Positions 1-7,657 of a stretch of 32,844 nt of DNA are shown here, piece by piece. The position numbers and the translations under genes are program-made. The stretch is taken from IMG/VR virus record IMGVR_UViG_3300030943_000108, positions 1 to 32,844 of that record, one strand, 5' to 3'. The notes below the pieces were generated by a model. That model made no database searches and was not told the DNA's origin. It worked only from the letters and a program-made list of their open reading frames with translations. This stretch comes from a virus. Every line of letters begins with the position of its first letter. Position 1 is the first letter of the stretch.

Positions 1-1
1 C

Positions 2-2098
2 GGTAATTGGATAACAGGCATTAGTAGTGGAATGGTAACTACCGCATTAGGTTATACGCCCTATAATTCAACTAATCCATCAGGTTATATTAATTCTCTT
101 TTAGGTGCAGTATTAACAGATCAATCCACCCAACAAATAATAGGGTCAAGTGCAAGTCGATTGGGTAAATTGTGGGGTAGTGATGTTGATGTATCGGGAA
201 ATATAAAGATAAATGCTTCCGCTCCATTTATAAATATGTACTCGACTTTATGGAGTACGTCAACATTTATTCAAACAGGGGTTAATGTAGGAGCTACTGA
301 TGGTGGTGATTATTTTAATATCTATAATCCAGCAGGAAAGGGATTTTCATATACGAGAGGTGGAGTAGTTGACTTATCTATTAGCCCATCAGGAATAGTA
401 AACTTTTTAAATACCCCAACTATTGCAGGAGTGTCTTTAGATTCTAAGTATATCCAAAACAACCCATCATCTGTTCAAAGTGGTAGTGTGTGGGTGGATG
501 GAAGGATAATAGGCAATCGAATAGATAATTACGACCCCACCTTAACAGCTGGCGATGATATAGCATATTCAATAGGCAAACAATTCGGGAGTGGAACTTC
601 TGGGTTTCTTGGTTGGAGAAACAACTCAGGAGTACCTTATATGTATATTGAGACATACGGAGGAGTAACTCCAATCAGTATTTTTGGTAGCAATTTTAAT
701 GTCAACGCATTAGGAGCAGCAGTCTTTACATCAACAGTTACAGCAACTCAATTTAATGCCAATAATTTTATTGTTGCAGCTTCATATCTTGGTGATTCAA
801 AATTATATTTAGGAGGAATTCCAGATATTTCTTGGGGTTATACTATAGATACTTTATCAAGTGGTTTAAATTTTAAATCAACAAACGGTGCATCTAAATC
901 AATTAAATTTGATGATAGTGGGAATATAAACACAGATGGAACAGTTACAGCAACTCAATTTAATGGTAGTGGTGCTGGTTTAACAGGAACTGCTAGTAGT
1001 TTATCAGTTAATTATGCTAATAGTGCAGGAAGTATTTCAAATTTCACTGTAAGAATTGATAGGTCAGATAGTAATGTTTATAACTTAGCTGGTAGAGGAA
1101 CTGGTATATATGCAATTTCAGATTATGGTGGTGATGGTCCTGGTGCAATGTATTTAAATTTGTTACATATGACAAATGGTGGTGATGTTGCATTTCAGAT
1201 TGCTGGTGGATACACAAGTGATAATATGTATTTTAGAGGTACAAGTAATTTAGCTGGTGGGGATAGTTATACACCATGGAGAACTGTAATACATAGTGGA
1301 AATATTGGTAGTCAGTCAGTAAACAACGCTAGTTACTCCAATAACGTTATTATGCATGCTAATAGAACAGATGGAGCATTTTATCAGGTACTATGGGGTA
1401 CCGATAGTAATGTAAGTTCAATGTATTCTTGTGCAGGTGTTCAAATTCAATCTAGCACTGGAACAATCAAAGCAACAGCTTTTTCAACAGGTTATATTCA
1501 AATTGTTGAAAAGCAAATTAATGAACCCGCTACGAATGCCACCTCTGCTATTGCCTACAACTACACTGGTTATGCAGGCGGGACTACCCAGTTCAGAAAC
1601 TTTGACGTATTTAATGGTAAAATGGAACACATAGTAACTTTCAGAGGAGAAGATTTAGCTACAATTTATTATGGTCCTGGATATTTTAATCAAGGTGATG
1701 ATAGTACTGGTGGTAGTTCAGGAGCACTTCAAGTATCTGGAGGTATTTATGCATCTGGTAAATGTTGGATTGATTCCACTCTTCATGTTGATGCTGATAC
1801 ATTTATAGCTGGCATTATAACAGCAACTAATTTTATAATGCCATCTGATATTAAACTTAAAACTAACATAACACCTATCACTAAAGATTATTCTAATATT
1901 CAATTTAAAGAATATGAATTCAAAAATAAACTTGGTGAAAAAAGATATGGTGCTATTGCACAAGAGTTATTAGAATCAGGTAATGATGAATTCGTATCAG
2001 GTAATGAAGAAATAGGATATTCTGTAAAGTATATAGATTTACTTATTGCAAAAATATCTAATCTAGAAACTAGAATTAAACAATTAGAAAATAATTAA
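2..2098 (+). CDS. Tail fibre / receptor-binding protein with C-terminal S74 chaperone (5' end outside window)
   Basis: The frame is open to the left edge, so the start lies outside the window; 698 residues are visible. Near the start is the phage-fibre motif ALGYTPYN. The middle holds beta-helix-like repeats (TVTATQFN twice, ITATNF once) and a WRTVIHSGNIGSQSV stretch typical of fibre tips. The last 84 residues look like a peptidase S74 intramolecular chaperone: SDIKLK places Ser (codon 1844-1846) five residues before Lys (codon 1859-1861), the spacing of the Ser-Lys dyad in endosialidase-type fibres, and the protein ends in a short coiled coil (ISNLETRIKQLENN). In that family the fibre trimerises and then cuts itself before the Ser. 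The probable role is receptor or glycan binding. All Trp codons I read are TGG, unlike most downstream genes, and composition is patchy. Family call is firm; receptor unknown. Confidence 0.88.
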   Translation, partial: GNWITGISSGMVTTALGYTPYNSTNPSGYINSLLGAVLTDQSTQQIIGSSASRLGKLWGSDVDVSGNIKINASAPFINMYSTLWSTSTFIQTGVNVGATDGGDYFNIYNPAGKGFSYTRGGVVDLSISPSGIVNFLNTPTIAGVSLDSKYIQNNPSSVQSGSVWVDGRIIGNRIDNYDPTLTAGDDIAYSIGKQFGSGTSGFLGWRNNSGVPYMYIETYGGVTPISIFGSNFNVNALGAAVFTSTVTATQFNANNFIVAASYLGDSKLYLGGIPDISWGYTIDTLSSGLNFKSTNGASKSIKFDDSGNINTDGTVTATQFNGSGAGLTGTASSLSVNYANSAGSISNFTVRIDRSDSNVYNLAGRGTGIYAISDYGGDGPGAMYLNLLHMTNGGDVAFQIAGGYTSDNMYFRGTSNLAGGDSYTPWRTVIHSGNIGSQSVNNASYSNNVIMHANRTDGAFYQVLWGTDSNVSSMYSCAGVQIQSSTGTIKATAFSTGYIQIVEKQINEPATNATSAIAYNYTGYAGGTTQFRNFDVFNGKMEHIVTFRGEDLATIYYGPGYFNQGDDSTGGSSGALQVSGGIYASGKCWIDSTLHVDADTFIAGIITATNFIMPSDIKLKTNITPITKDYSNIQFKEYEFKNKLGEKRYGAIAQELLESGNDEFVSGNEEIGYSVKYIDLLIAKISNLETRIKQLENN
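734..965 (+). repeat. 25-bp perfect direct repeat inside the tail-fibre gene
   Basis: The two copies, at 734-758 and 941-965, encode TVTATQFN in the same frame. A diverged third copy near 1816 encodes IITATNF just before the S74 domain. This fits a repeated shaft or beta-helix unit and could serve for recombination between fibre genes. Confidence 0.75.
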
Positions 2099-2099
2099 T

Positions 2100-2630
2100 A
2101 TGTCAGTACCAAATACAATAACTTTCAGTTTACAAGATGTTACTAAAGAAGTTTTTGGTAGTACAGTTGTCACTGGAGATTTACAATCATGTTTTACTAA
2201 TGCTACTGGTATATTTGATTCTAATTATGTAGGTAATAAAAATAGTCTATTAAATTTCAGAAATTATAATCGAAATGCACTAACTTATTTTTCTTATGCA
2301 ATAGTAGATCATACTAATAATACAGATGCAAGTGGTGATTTAAGTTGCATGATTAATTATACTGATAGTAGTGTTTGGAATTATTTATGAAAGTTTTATA
2401 CAACTTATTTATCTGCTAATGGATCAATGTACCTAGGAGGTATTGTAATATACATAGTATGTAGACCAGTAGTAGGATATACTGGTACTTTAGTAATCAA
2501 AGATAATGGTACTATTATATACAATACAACAACTTCAGGTTCTGTATATACAAACATACTTGGTACTAACTACTACAAACTTACCATACAATCTGGTCAT
2601 ACTTATGACATGACATTTACTTATTCATAA
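2100..2630 (+). CDS. Small tail-fibre-associated protein, TGA-containing
   Basis: Encodes 176 residues if the TGA at 2388-2390 is read as Trp (NYL-W-KFYTTYL); otherwise it splits into two meaningless pieces. It starts one base after the fibre stop codon, so the two genes are probably co-translated. The N-terminal ~55 residues (TITFSLQDVTKEV... to ...NSLLNFRNY) resemble a short anchoring domain I associate with adhesins of Bacteroidota phages. The rest is Thr/Ser/Tyr-rich and beta-predicted (LVIKDNGTIIYNTTTSG), like a small Ig-like or lectin-like fold. It is probably a minor fibre or adhesin decorating the tail apparatus. Specific function unknown. Confidence 0.8.
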
Positions 2631-2661
2631 ATAATACAAATAACAATTTAAATTAAAAATT

Positions 2662-2985
2662 ATGGCATTAACTAAAAAAATTGACTTCGGAAATGGAGTT
2701 GTAACAAATGAAGCTTATATTATTATAAGCAATATAAACATAAATTTTGAGAATGAAACAGTAAATTTTACTGTAAAAACATATCTTAATAAAACAGTAA
2801 AAGACTCTAAATTGAGTACTATAATTTCAGATAAACAATTTGGCATTAATACTTATCCTAATATAGGAAATACTAATGTTACTGAAAATTTATTTGAAAA
2901 ATACATTTTAACTGGCAATATTTTACAAAATCTTGAATTATATCTAATTACTTTAGATGATTATAAAGATGCAACAATAATTTAG
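2662..2985 (+). CDS. Small beta-rich tail-locus protein of unknown function
   Basis: Encodes 107 residues, starting after an A-rich leader (AATTAAAAATT then ATG) with no Shine-Dalgarno sequence, a context shared by several genes here. The opening MALTKKIDFGNGVVTNEAYI pattern resembles small proteins found in tail-fibre loci of gut phages, with a beta-sandwich-like alternation of residues. It has no Trp, signal peptide or membrane segment. It is the last gene of the fibre group, before the only sizeable non-coding gap in this part (2986-3135). A structural or fibre-accessory role is inferred from position only. Confidence 0.7.
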   Translation: MALTKKIDFGNGVVTNEAYIIISNININFENETVNFTVKTYLNKTVKDSKLSTIISDKQFGINTYPNIGNTNVTENLFEKYILTGNILQNLELYLITLDDYKDATII

Positions 2986-3022
2986 ATTTTACTTATCTAT
3001 ATTATATAAATATTTATTGTAT

Positions 3023-3093
3023 AAATTAATACATTTTAAATTTAAAATAAATCTAATTTCATTTATTTTTTACTCAAAAATGTATTAATTTTG
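3023..3093 (+). promoter_or_regulatory. Bacteroidota-type promoter element overlapped by a 15-bp inverted repeat
   Basis: TAATTTTG at 3086-3093 fits the TAnnTTTG -7 element of Bacteroidota promoters. The matching upstream TTTG is poor (T-rich tract around 3062-3070). A perfect 15-bp inverted repeat, 3023-3037 (AAATTAATACATTTT) and 3077-3091, has its right arm over the -7 element. A separate AT palindrome lies between the arms (3034-3049). The repeat could be an operator, or a long hairpin ending the fibre transcript. The promoter would serve the acidic protein and MCP genes. Confidence 0.55.
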
Positions 3094-3135
3094 TACATAA
3101 ATAAAAATATGAACTAATATGAAAAAATAAAAATT

Positions 3136-4161
3136 ATGGCAGTAGATACTAATGATTACGATATTAATTTAGATAATTATCCAGTAGTAGAAAATAATGA
3201 TGATATTGATGATCCTTTTTTATCAGAAATAGATAAACAAGATGATACAATACCATCAGAAACAACTACTGATACTTTTTTAGATACAGAAACAGAAAAA
3301 GAAAGCAATAATGTAATTGCATCTTTACTTAGTCAAAAAGGAATTGTAGATTCTTCTAAGATTCAATTTCAAAATGAAGAAGGGGAATTAGAAGAGATAA
3401 ATTTTAATGATTTATCTTTAGAAGAACAATTAGCAATTCTTTCAGAAGAAACATCAACACCTGAAATATCAGAACATGAAATGGATGTTTTAAATTTTAT
3501 GCGTGAAAATAATGTTACTTTTGACGAAGTAATGCAATATGAAAAAGAAAAAGCAATTGCAGAATATATTGAACAAAATAAAGAAACTAATTATACAGTA
3601 GATGATTTAAGTAATGAGGAATTATATAGATATGATTTACAATCTAGATATCCAAATTTATCAGATGAAGAATTAGATGCAAAAATAGCACAAGAAATAC
3701 TTCAACCTGATACTTTTACTAAAATGACTGATGCTTTAAGAACAGAATACAAAGGTTTAGAAGATGCACAACAACAAGAATTAGTTGAACAAAAAACACA
3801 AGAAAGTGAAAAAACTTATGATGCATTAGTAGAAACTATGGTAAAAGTAGCAGAAAATACTAATGATTTATATAGTTTAGATTTAGAAGATAATGATAAA
3901 GAAGAAGTATTATCATTTTTATTAGATAGAGATATTAATGGACAAAGTGAATTTGCTAAATTACTTGATAATCCAGAAGACTTATTTAAGTTAGCTTGGT
4001 TTGCAATTAAAGGTGCAGAGGCATTTGATGTAACACATGAATATTATAAAAAAGAAATAGATACGGTTAGAAAGCAGGGTTCTACCAAACCTCCAAGGAC
4101 AGTGATAGTAAAGTCAGAGGAAAATACAGAAGATACTTATGGTATCTGGGATAAAAAATAA
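3136..4161 (+). CDS. Acidic protein upstream of MCP, candidate capsid scaffold
   Basis: Encodes 341 residues, very rich in Asp and Glu, with an apparently disordered N-terminus (VENNDDIDDPFLSEIDKQDD) and long helical, coiled-coil-like stretches. The C-terminus turns basic (KKEIDTVRKQGSTKPPRTVIVK) before ending GIWDKK. An acidic helical protein directly upstream of an HK97-fold capsid gene is a common layout for a scaffolding protein that is absent from mature particles. Here the gap to the MCP gene is only 23 bases, with no terminator seen, so both probably share the promoter near 3090. Both Trp codons are TGG. The scaffold role is inferred from composition and position; no catalytic motif is seen. 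Confidence 0.8.
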   Translation: MAVDTNDYDINLDNYPVVENNDDIDDPFLSEIDKQDDTIPSETTTDTFLDTETEKESNNVIASLLSQKGIVDSSKIQFQNEEGELEEINFNDLSLEEQLAILSEETSTPEISEHEMDVLNFMRENNVTFDEVMQYEKEKAIAEYIEQNKETNYTVDDLSNEELYRYDLQSRYPNLSDEELDAKIAQEILQPDTFTKMTDALRTEYKGLEDAQQQELVEQKTQESEKTYDALVETMVKVAENTNDLYSLDLEDNDKEEVLSFLLDRDINGQSEFAKLLDNPEDLFKLAWFAIKGAEAFDVTHEYYKKEIDTVRKQGSTKPPRTVIVKSEENTEDTYGIWDKK

Positions 4162-4184
4162 ATCAATTAAAAAATTAATTAATT

Positions 4185-5603
4185 ATGGCAATAATTGCTG
4201 AATTTACAACAGTAAAACCTGAATTAGCTCACTCTAAAACGTATGAAGATTTTTATAAATTTCTTGGTGCTCGTCCAACTCGTTTGGGTATCGTGTCTAA
4301 AATGTATGAACATTTAACTGCTTCATATTTAACAGAAGGACTAGGAAACATTATGTACAATAGTCAAAAAACAGGTTCTAAATTTCAAAAAATCAATTCT
4401 CTTATGTTTGAGTGAGAAATTGATGTTAACTTTATCAAACGTATAGAATTTGCAGCTGTTCCAACTGGAAATGGTGCTAATGGTTCTGATATTACCATGC
4501 AATTTACAGAACGTTATTTTGAACGTAATGATACTTTCATTATTGAAGAATCAAAACAACAATGTATTGTTATGGAAGCCCCAATTCGTAAATCAGATAA
4601 TTTCTGGGAATATTCAGTAAGATTAATCGATTCAACTTATAAAGAAACTTTAGATTTTACATCATGTCAAATTGGTATGACTACTCGTTTCGTATCTAAT
4701 ATTCAACCAGAATATCATGAAGAAGGTTTTGCTAAATTCCAATCAAATATTGAAAAACATCGTAATTGGATTACTGAACATAGAGTTGATGTTAATTACT
4801 CTTCTCGTTATGCTTTAACCGAAGATGTATTCTTGAAAATCTCTAATGGAGAAGATGGTGGAGCTTACAAAGAAGCAATCTTTAAAATGCCTAAAGCAAA
4901 AGAACAAGCATTAGCTAGTTTCATGGAAGCTCGTAACAATGCTTTACTTTTACAAAAAGGTACTATGGATGTGAATGGTAAGTCTTCAATCATTGACAAA
5001 TTAGGTCGTCCATTGATTGCTGGTGATGGAGCAATCCCTCAAATTAACCGTTTTGCAGGTAAATATAATTACTCTAAATTAAGTGTAGCTGTATTTAATA
5101 AAGCCATTACTACAATGACTCAAAAAGCTTCTTCTCCAGGTGGAAATACATTTGTATTTGTATGTAATGAGGTAGCTTATGCTGATGTTCAAACTACATT
5201 AGCTGAATACTTAAACAACTTCAAAGTATTAAATTCTTACATCTACTCACAAGCAGAAGGGAAAACTATTAAAGTTGGTGCTACTTATAGTTCTTATGAA
5301 TTCTTAAATAACACAATCGTATTCAAAGTAGATCGTGCTTTATCTCGTGAATATCCAAATAAAGGTTATGCAATCTTAGTAGATTTAACTGCTGATAAAG
5401 CAAGTGGTCAACCAGCATTACAATTATTCTCTTTAAAAGGCGCTGAATTTACAAGTAATACTTTAGCTGGTGTTGGTGGTCTTGATGGTGCAACTTCAGG
5501 TGTAGTTTCTACTCCAGTTGCAGGTAGCAAATTAATCAATAGTGGATTTGCAGGTATTGGGGTATTTACACCGTATAGAGCGTTCGTACTTTGTCAATCA
5601 TAA
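4185..5603 (+). CDS. Major capsid protein (MCP), crAss-like; exon 1 ends at 5574
   Basis: One reading frame covers this span once the TGA at 4413-4415 is read as Trp (LMFE-W-EIDVNFIKRIEF), a segment I recognise from crAss-like MCPs. HK97-fold capsid subunit forming the shell. It uses CGT, ATC and TTC codons more than its neighbours, as expected for very high expression. The unspliced frame stops at 5601-5603 and gives 472 residues ending PYRAFVLCQS. A group I intron most likely begins after base 5574; joining to 6656-6684 also gives exactly 472 residues, ending PYRSFVLMQN. Both messages therefore encode an almost identical protein. Trp codons: one TGA and two TGG. Confidence 0.92.
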
Positions 5604-5667
5604 TCAATATAGAAATATTTGATTAAATATCTGATTATAGTAATATTTAAAATATATTCTAAATCAT

Positions 5668-5698
5668 TTTGTTTTACCACATAAGTTTCGTAACTTTG
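5668..5698 (+). promoter_or_regulatory. Promoter inside the intron, upstream of the endonuclease
   Basis: TTTG (5668-5671), 19 bases, then TAACTTTG (5691-5698) is a very good match to the Bacteroidota TTTG/TAnnTTTG promoter. The endonuclease start codon follows at 5717, 19 bases beyond the element, so a short leader is expected. It is the best promoter match I found in the window and would let the endonuclease be made independently of late capsid transcription. Confidence 0.7.
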
Positions 5699-5716
5699 CA
5701 TATTATTAAAATAAAT

Positions 5717-6448
5717 ATGGAGAAATACAAAATTAAAAATAATCACTATTTATATAAAATTACCAATGTAATAACTAAAGAATATTATTTAGGTGTAAGA
5801 AGTTGTGATTGTGAAGTAAAAAAAGATAGATATATGGGTTCAAGTCAAGTTTGGACTAAGGAATATATTAAAGATAATAAACAAAATCTTAAGAAGGAGA
5901 TTCTAAATGAATTTCCTTCGAGAGAAGAAGCAGATATTAATGAAGTTATATTATTAAAAGAGAATGAACATAATTCTTTATGTATCAATATTTTATATGA
6001 TTCAATTCCTAGTTGGTTGGGTAAAAAACAATCTGAGGAACATATAAATAAACGGAAATTATGTGGTGAAAGAAATGGTATGTTTGGTAAACATCATACA
6101 GATGAAGTTAAATTTCAAATTTCTGAATCACTTAAAGGACGTACTATTACAGAAGAAACTAGAGAAAAGATGTGTAAAGCTCAAAAAGGTAGAGTAATAA
6201 CAGATGAAACTAAAGAAAAACTTAGAATTGCTAAAGAAGTTAAGAAATTAATTATAGATACAATTACTAATGAACAATGGGTTATGGGTTTAAAGTCATT
6301 TGCCGCTGAACATAATTTAGTTTATACAAGTTTACGTTATGCTGAAAAAAATAAAACTTTATATAAAAAACGATACAAAGTAGAATGCATTAATGATGCG
6401 GCCTTCATTGGTAACAATGATTGCAAATTGGGTGAAAACGGGGAATAA
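5717..6448 (+). CDS. Intron-encoded GIY-YIG homing endonuclease with NUMOD3 repeats
   Basis: Encodes 243 residues. The N-terminal GIY-YIG nuclease domain shows YLY (11-13), YLG (24-26), a conserved Arg in DRYMGSS (38) and acidic candidates for catalysis at E71/E76 (EEADINE). Residues 101-173 hold NUMOD3-type DNA-binding repeats (GKKQSEEHINKRK, GMFGKHHTDE, SLKGRTITEETREKM, QKGRVITDETKEKL). A NUMOD1-like helix-turn-helix follows at about 189-225. Such enzymes cut intron-free alleles so that the intron is copied in. I chose ATG 5717 because it follows the promoter at a normal distance; an upstream in-frame ATG at 5669 lies within the promoter. All Trp codons are TGG. The last ~18 codons overlap the ribozyme core. 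Confidence 0.9.
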   Translation: MEKYKIKNNHYLYKITNVITKEYYLGVRSCDCEVKKDRYMGSSQVWTKEYIKDNKQNLKKEILNEFPSREEADINEVILLKENEHNSLCINILYDSIPSWLGKKQSEEHINKRKLCGERNGMFGKHHTDEVKFQISESLKGRTITEETREKMCKAQKGRVITDETKEKLRIAKEVKKLIIDTITNEQWVMGLKSFAAEHNLVYTSLRYAEKNKTLYKKRYKVECINDAAFIGNNDCKLGENGE

Positions 6449-6655
6449 CCAGAAGTGGTCAATCCCGTCGGAAGTTTGGGAAAACTAATTAAAGTACCAA
6501 AAACCGCTAACGACTAATAGGTGAGTATAGTAAACAATAATCCTAACACGAGTGCCCGACCTCTTTATTTAGAGAGGATGATATAGTCTGAGCAATGGTA
6601 TAACAAAAGAAGCCATTGAATTAAGGGATAAAGAGCCTTTAAGATAACAACACTG

Positions 6656-6684
6656 ACAGAAGCTTCGTACTTATGCAAAACTAG
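6656..6684 (+). CDS. MCP exon 2 (C-terminal nine residues)
   Basis: After splicing, T5574 joins AC (6656-6657) to make TAC, and the frame continues RSFVLMQN to a TAG at 6682-6684. The joined C-terminus PYRSFVLMQN closely matches PYRAFVLCQS, which is encoded by the start of the intron. This match strongly supports both the splice site and the frame. Confidence 0.75.
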
Positions 6685-6716
6685 GATTAAGTTTAAATAA
6701 TCCAAAATTAAAATAT

Positions 6717-6750
6717 AACTGCTACATAAATCGTGTAGCAGTTATATTTA
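6717..6750 (+). terminator. Terminator after the MCP gene
   Basis: A perfect 10-bp stem, AACTGCTACA (6717-6726) and TGTAGCAGTT (6734-6743), with a 7-base loop, is followed by the T-rich ATATTTATT. It sits 33 bases after the MCP stop. Together with the rest of 6685-6816, which contains no gene, it separates the capsid transcript from downstream genes. Confidence 0.75.
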
Positions 6751-6816
6751 TTAGATAATAAAATATAAAAAATAGATATGTAGTTTAACTACTACTTAAA
6801 TTAAAAATGAATTAAT

Positions 6817-7632
6817 ATGAATGATAATATTATTATTATAAGAAGTGTATTTGGAAAAGTTGAACAATCATTCTTTATCCAACCATGTCCTAATCCAAAA
6901 ACTGGTCAATTACCTGCACATGTAAAACCAATAAATTCAAATGGGGATATGATTTTATCTGAAAAAGATAGAACTGAGATGAGTCAAGGTGCAATATTTA
7001 TTGCCGCTGATGAAGCAATTGAAATAGTTGATGGAACTATGTTCGATTTAGACAATGATTATCAAAAAGCAAGATGGGAAGCTATTCAATATTCTAAACT
7101 GATTGCAAAAGAGAGAACCGCTACTAATGAACAAGGTGAATTCCTTATTGATGGTGGTCAAAAAAGATATGGAATTGCAGATTTATATATACAACGTCCA
7201 GGAGAAGATACTAAGATTAAAAATACTAAAAAACGTTTAGTTATTAAAGCTCAAAATTTTGTTTTAGAAGATTCACAAGAAGGTAGAGTTACAAAATGTA
7301 AATTACTTGGTAAAGAAATGGGTAGTGCACATTACAGTGATGTTGAAGATTACTTATTAAGTATTGCAGAAAAAACCCCAAATAAAATTATTGATTTGTA
7401 TACAGGTACAGATACAGAAATTCGTATGTTATTAATTGATGCTTTAAAAGCAGGAGTTATATTAATTAAATCAGGTATTTATACCTATGGTGATTATGTA
7501 AATCTTGGTGTAACTGAAAATGCAGCTATTGCATGGTTAAAACAACAAGGAAATGCTAAATTAGTTGCAGAAATTAACTCTGAAACATACCCAAATTATA
7601 ATAAAGTAGAGAAACCAATCTCTAAAAAATAA
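6817..7632 (+). CDS. Conserved virion-locus protein downstream of MCP, function unknown
   Basis: Encodes 271 residues, soluble, with no signal peptide or membrane segment. It opens MNDNIIIIRSVFGKVEQSF and contains QPCPNPKTGQLPAHVKPINSN, an acidic central part (AADEAIEIVDGTMFDLDNDYQKARW), a basic block (KIKNTKKRLVIKAQ) and a helical C-terminal half. Directly downstream of the MCP in crAss-like phages lies a conserved gene of uncertain role, and this fits that position. The start is preceded by an A/T-rich leader without Shine-Dalgarno. Both Trp codons are TGG. It could act in head completion or DNA packaging; I see no catalytic motif and do not assign a function. Confidence 0.78.
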   Translation: MNDNIIIIRSVFGKVEQSFFIQPCPNPKTGQLPAHVKPINSNGDMILSEKDRTEMSQGAIFIAADEAIEIVDGTMFDLDNDYQKARWEAIQYSKLIAKERTATNEQGEFLIDGGQKRYGIADLYIQRPGEDTKIKNTKKRLVIKAQNFVLEDSQEGRVTKCKLLGKEMGSAHYSDVEDYLLSIAEKTPNKIIDLYTGTDTEIRMLLIDALKAGVILIKSGIYTYGDYVNLGVTENAAIAWLKQQGNAKLVAEINSETYPNYNKVEKPISKK

Positions 7633-7657
7633 TATCATTCATTAACCTAATTAACCA

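Larger units (their letters stand above)
5575..6655 (+). ncRNA. Group I intron in the MCP gene, endonuclease frame in the P1 loop
   Basis: The core lies at 6396-6655 and resembles the T4 td intron. P1: exon/intron CCGT|AT (5571-5576) pairs with the guide ATGCGG (6396-6401), with the expected U.G wobble at the splice site. P2 is CATTG-GTAA-CAATG (6406-6419). P4/P5 are GGGGAATAACC with GGTCAATCCC (about 6439-6470). P7 is GACTA (6512-6516) with TAGTC (6584-6588), inside the typical ATGATATAGTCTG block. P8 is the CCTCT...AGAGG hairpin near 6560-6577. The last intron base is G6655. The splice sites were chosen because they satisfy both the P1 pairing and the reading frame. Splicing activity is inferred. 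Confidence 0.85.

Noticed and set aside
444-674. Minus-strand gene
   Set aside because: It is the shadow of the tail-fibre frame and shows no protein-like pattern. Other minus-strand frames (1718-1963, 12528-12719, 20621-20857, 21224-21406, 28676-28861) also lie opposite real genes.
3109-3129. Mini reading frames (ATG AAC TAA, ATG AAA AAA TAA) before the acidic protein; a similar ATGAATTAATATGAA occurs at 6807
   Set aside because: They are too short to interpret and are likely by-products of the AT-rich start-codon context.
5669-5716. Longer endonuclease starting at 5669
   Set aside because: The extra residues are encoded by the promoter itself, and the GIY-YIG domain begins normally from the ATG at 5717.
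5587-6675. Alternative intron boundaries at the repeated TTCGTACTT, with exon 2 being CAAAACTAG
   Set aside because: The frame would hold, but I found no guide sequence with the required U.G pair, while CCGT|AT pairs with ATGCGG just before P2.
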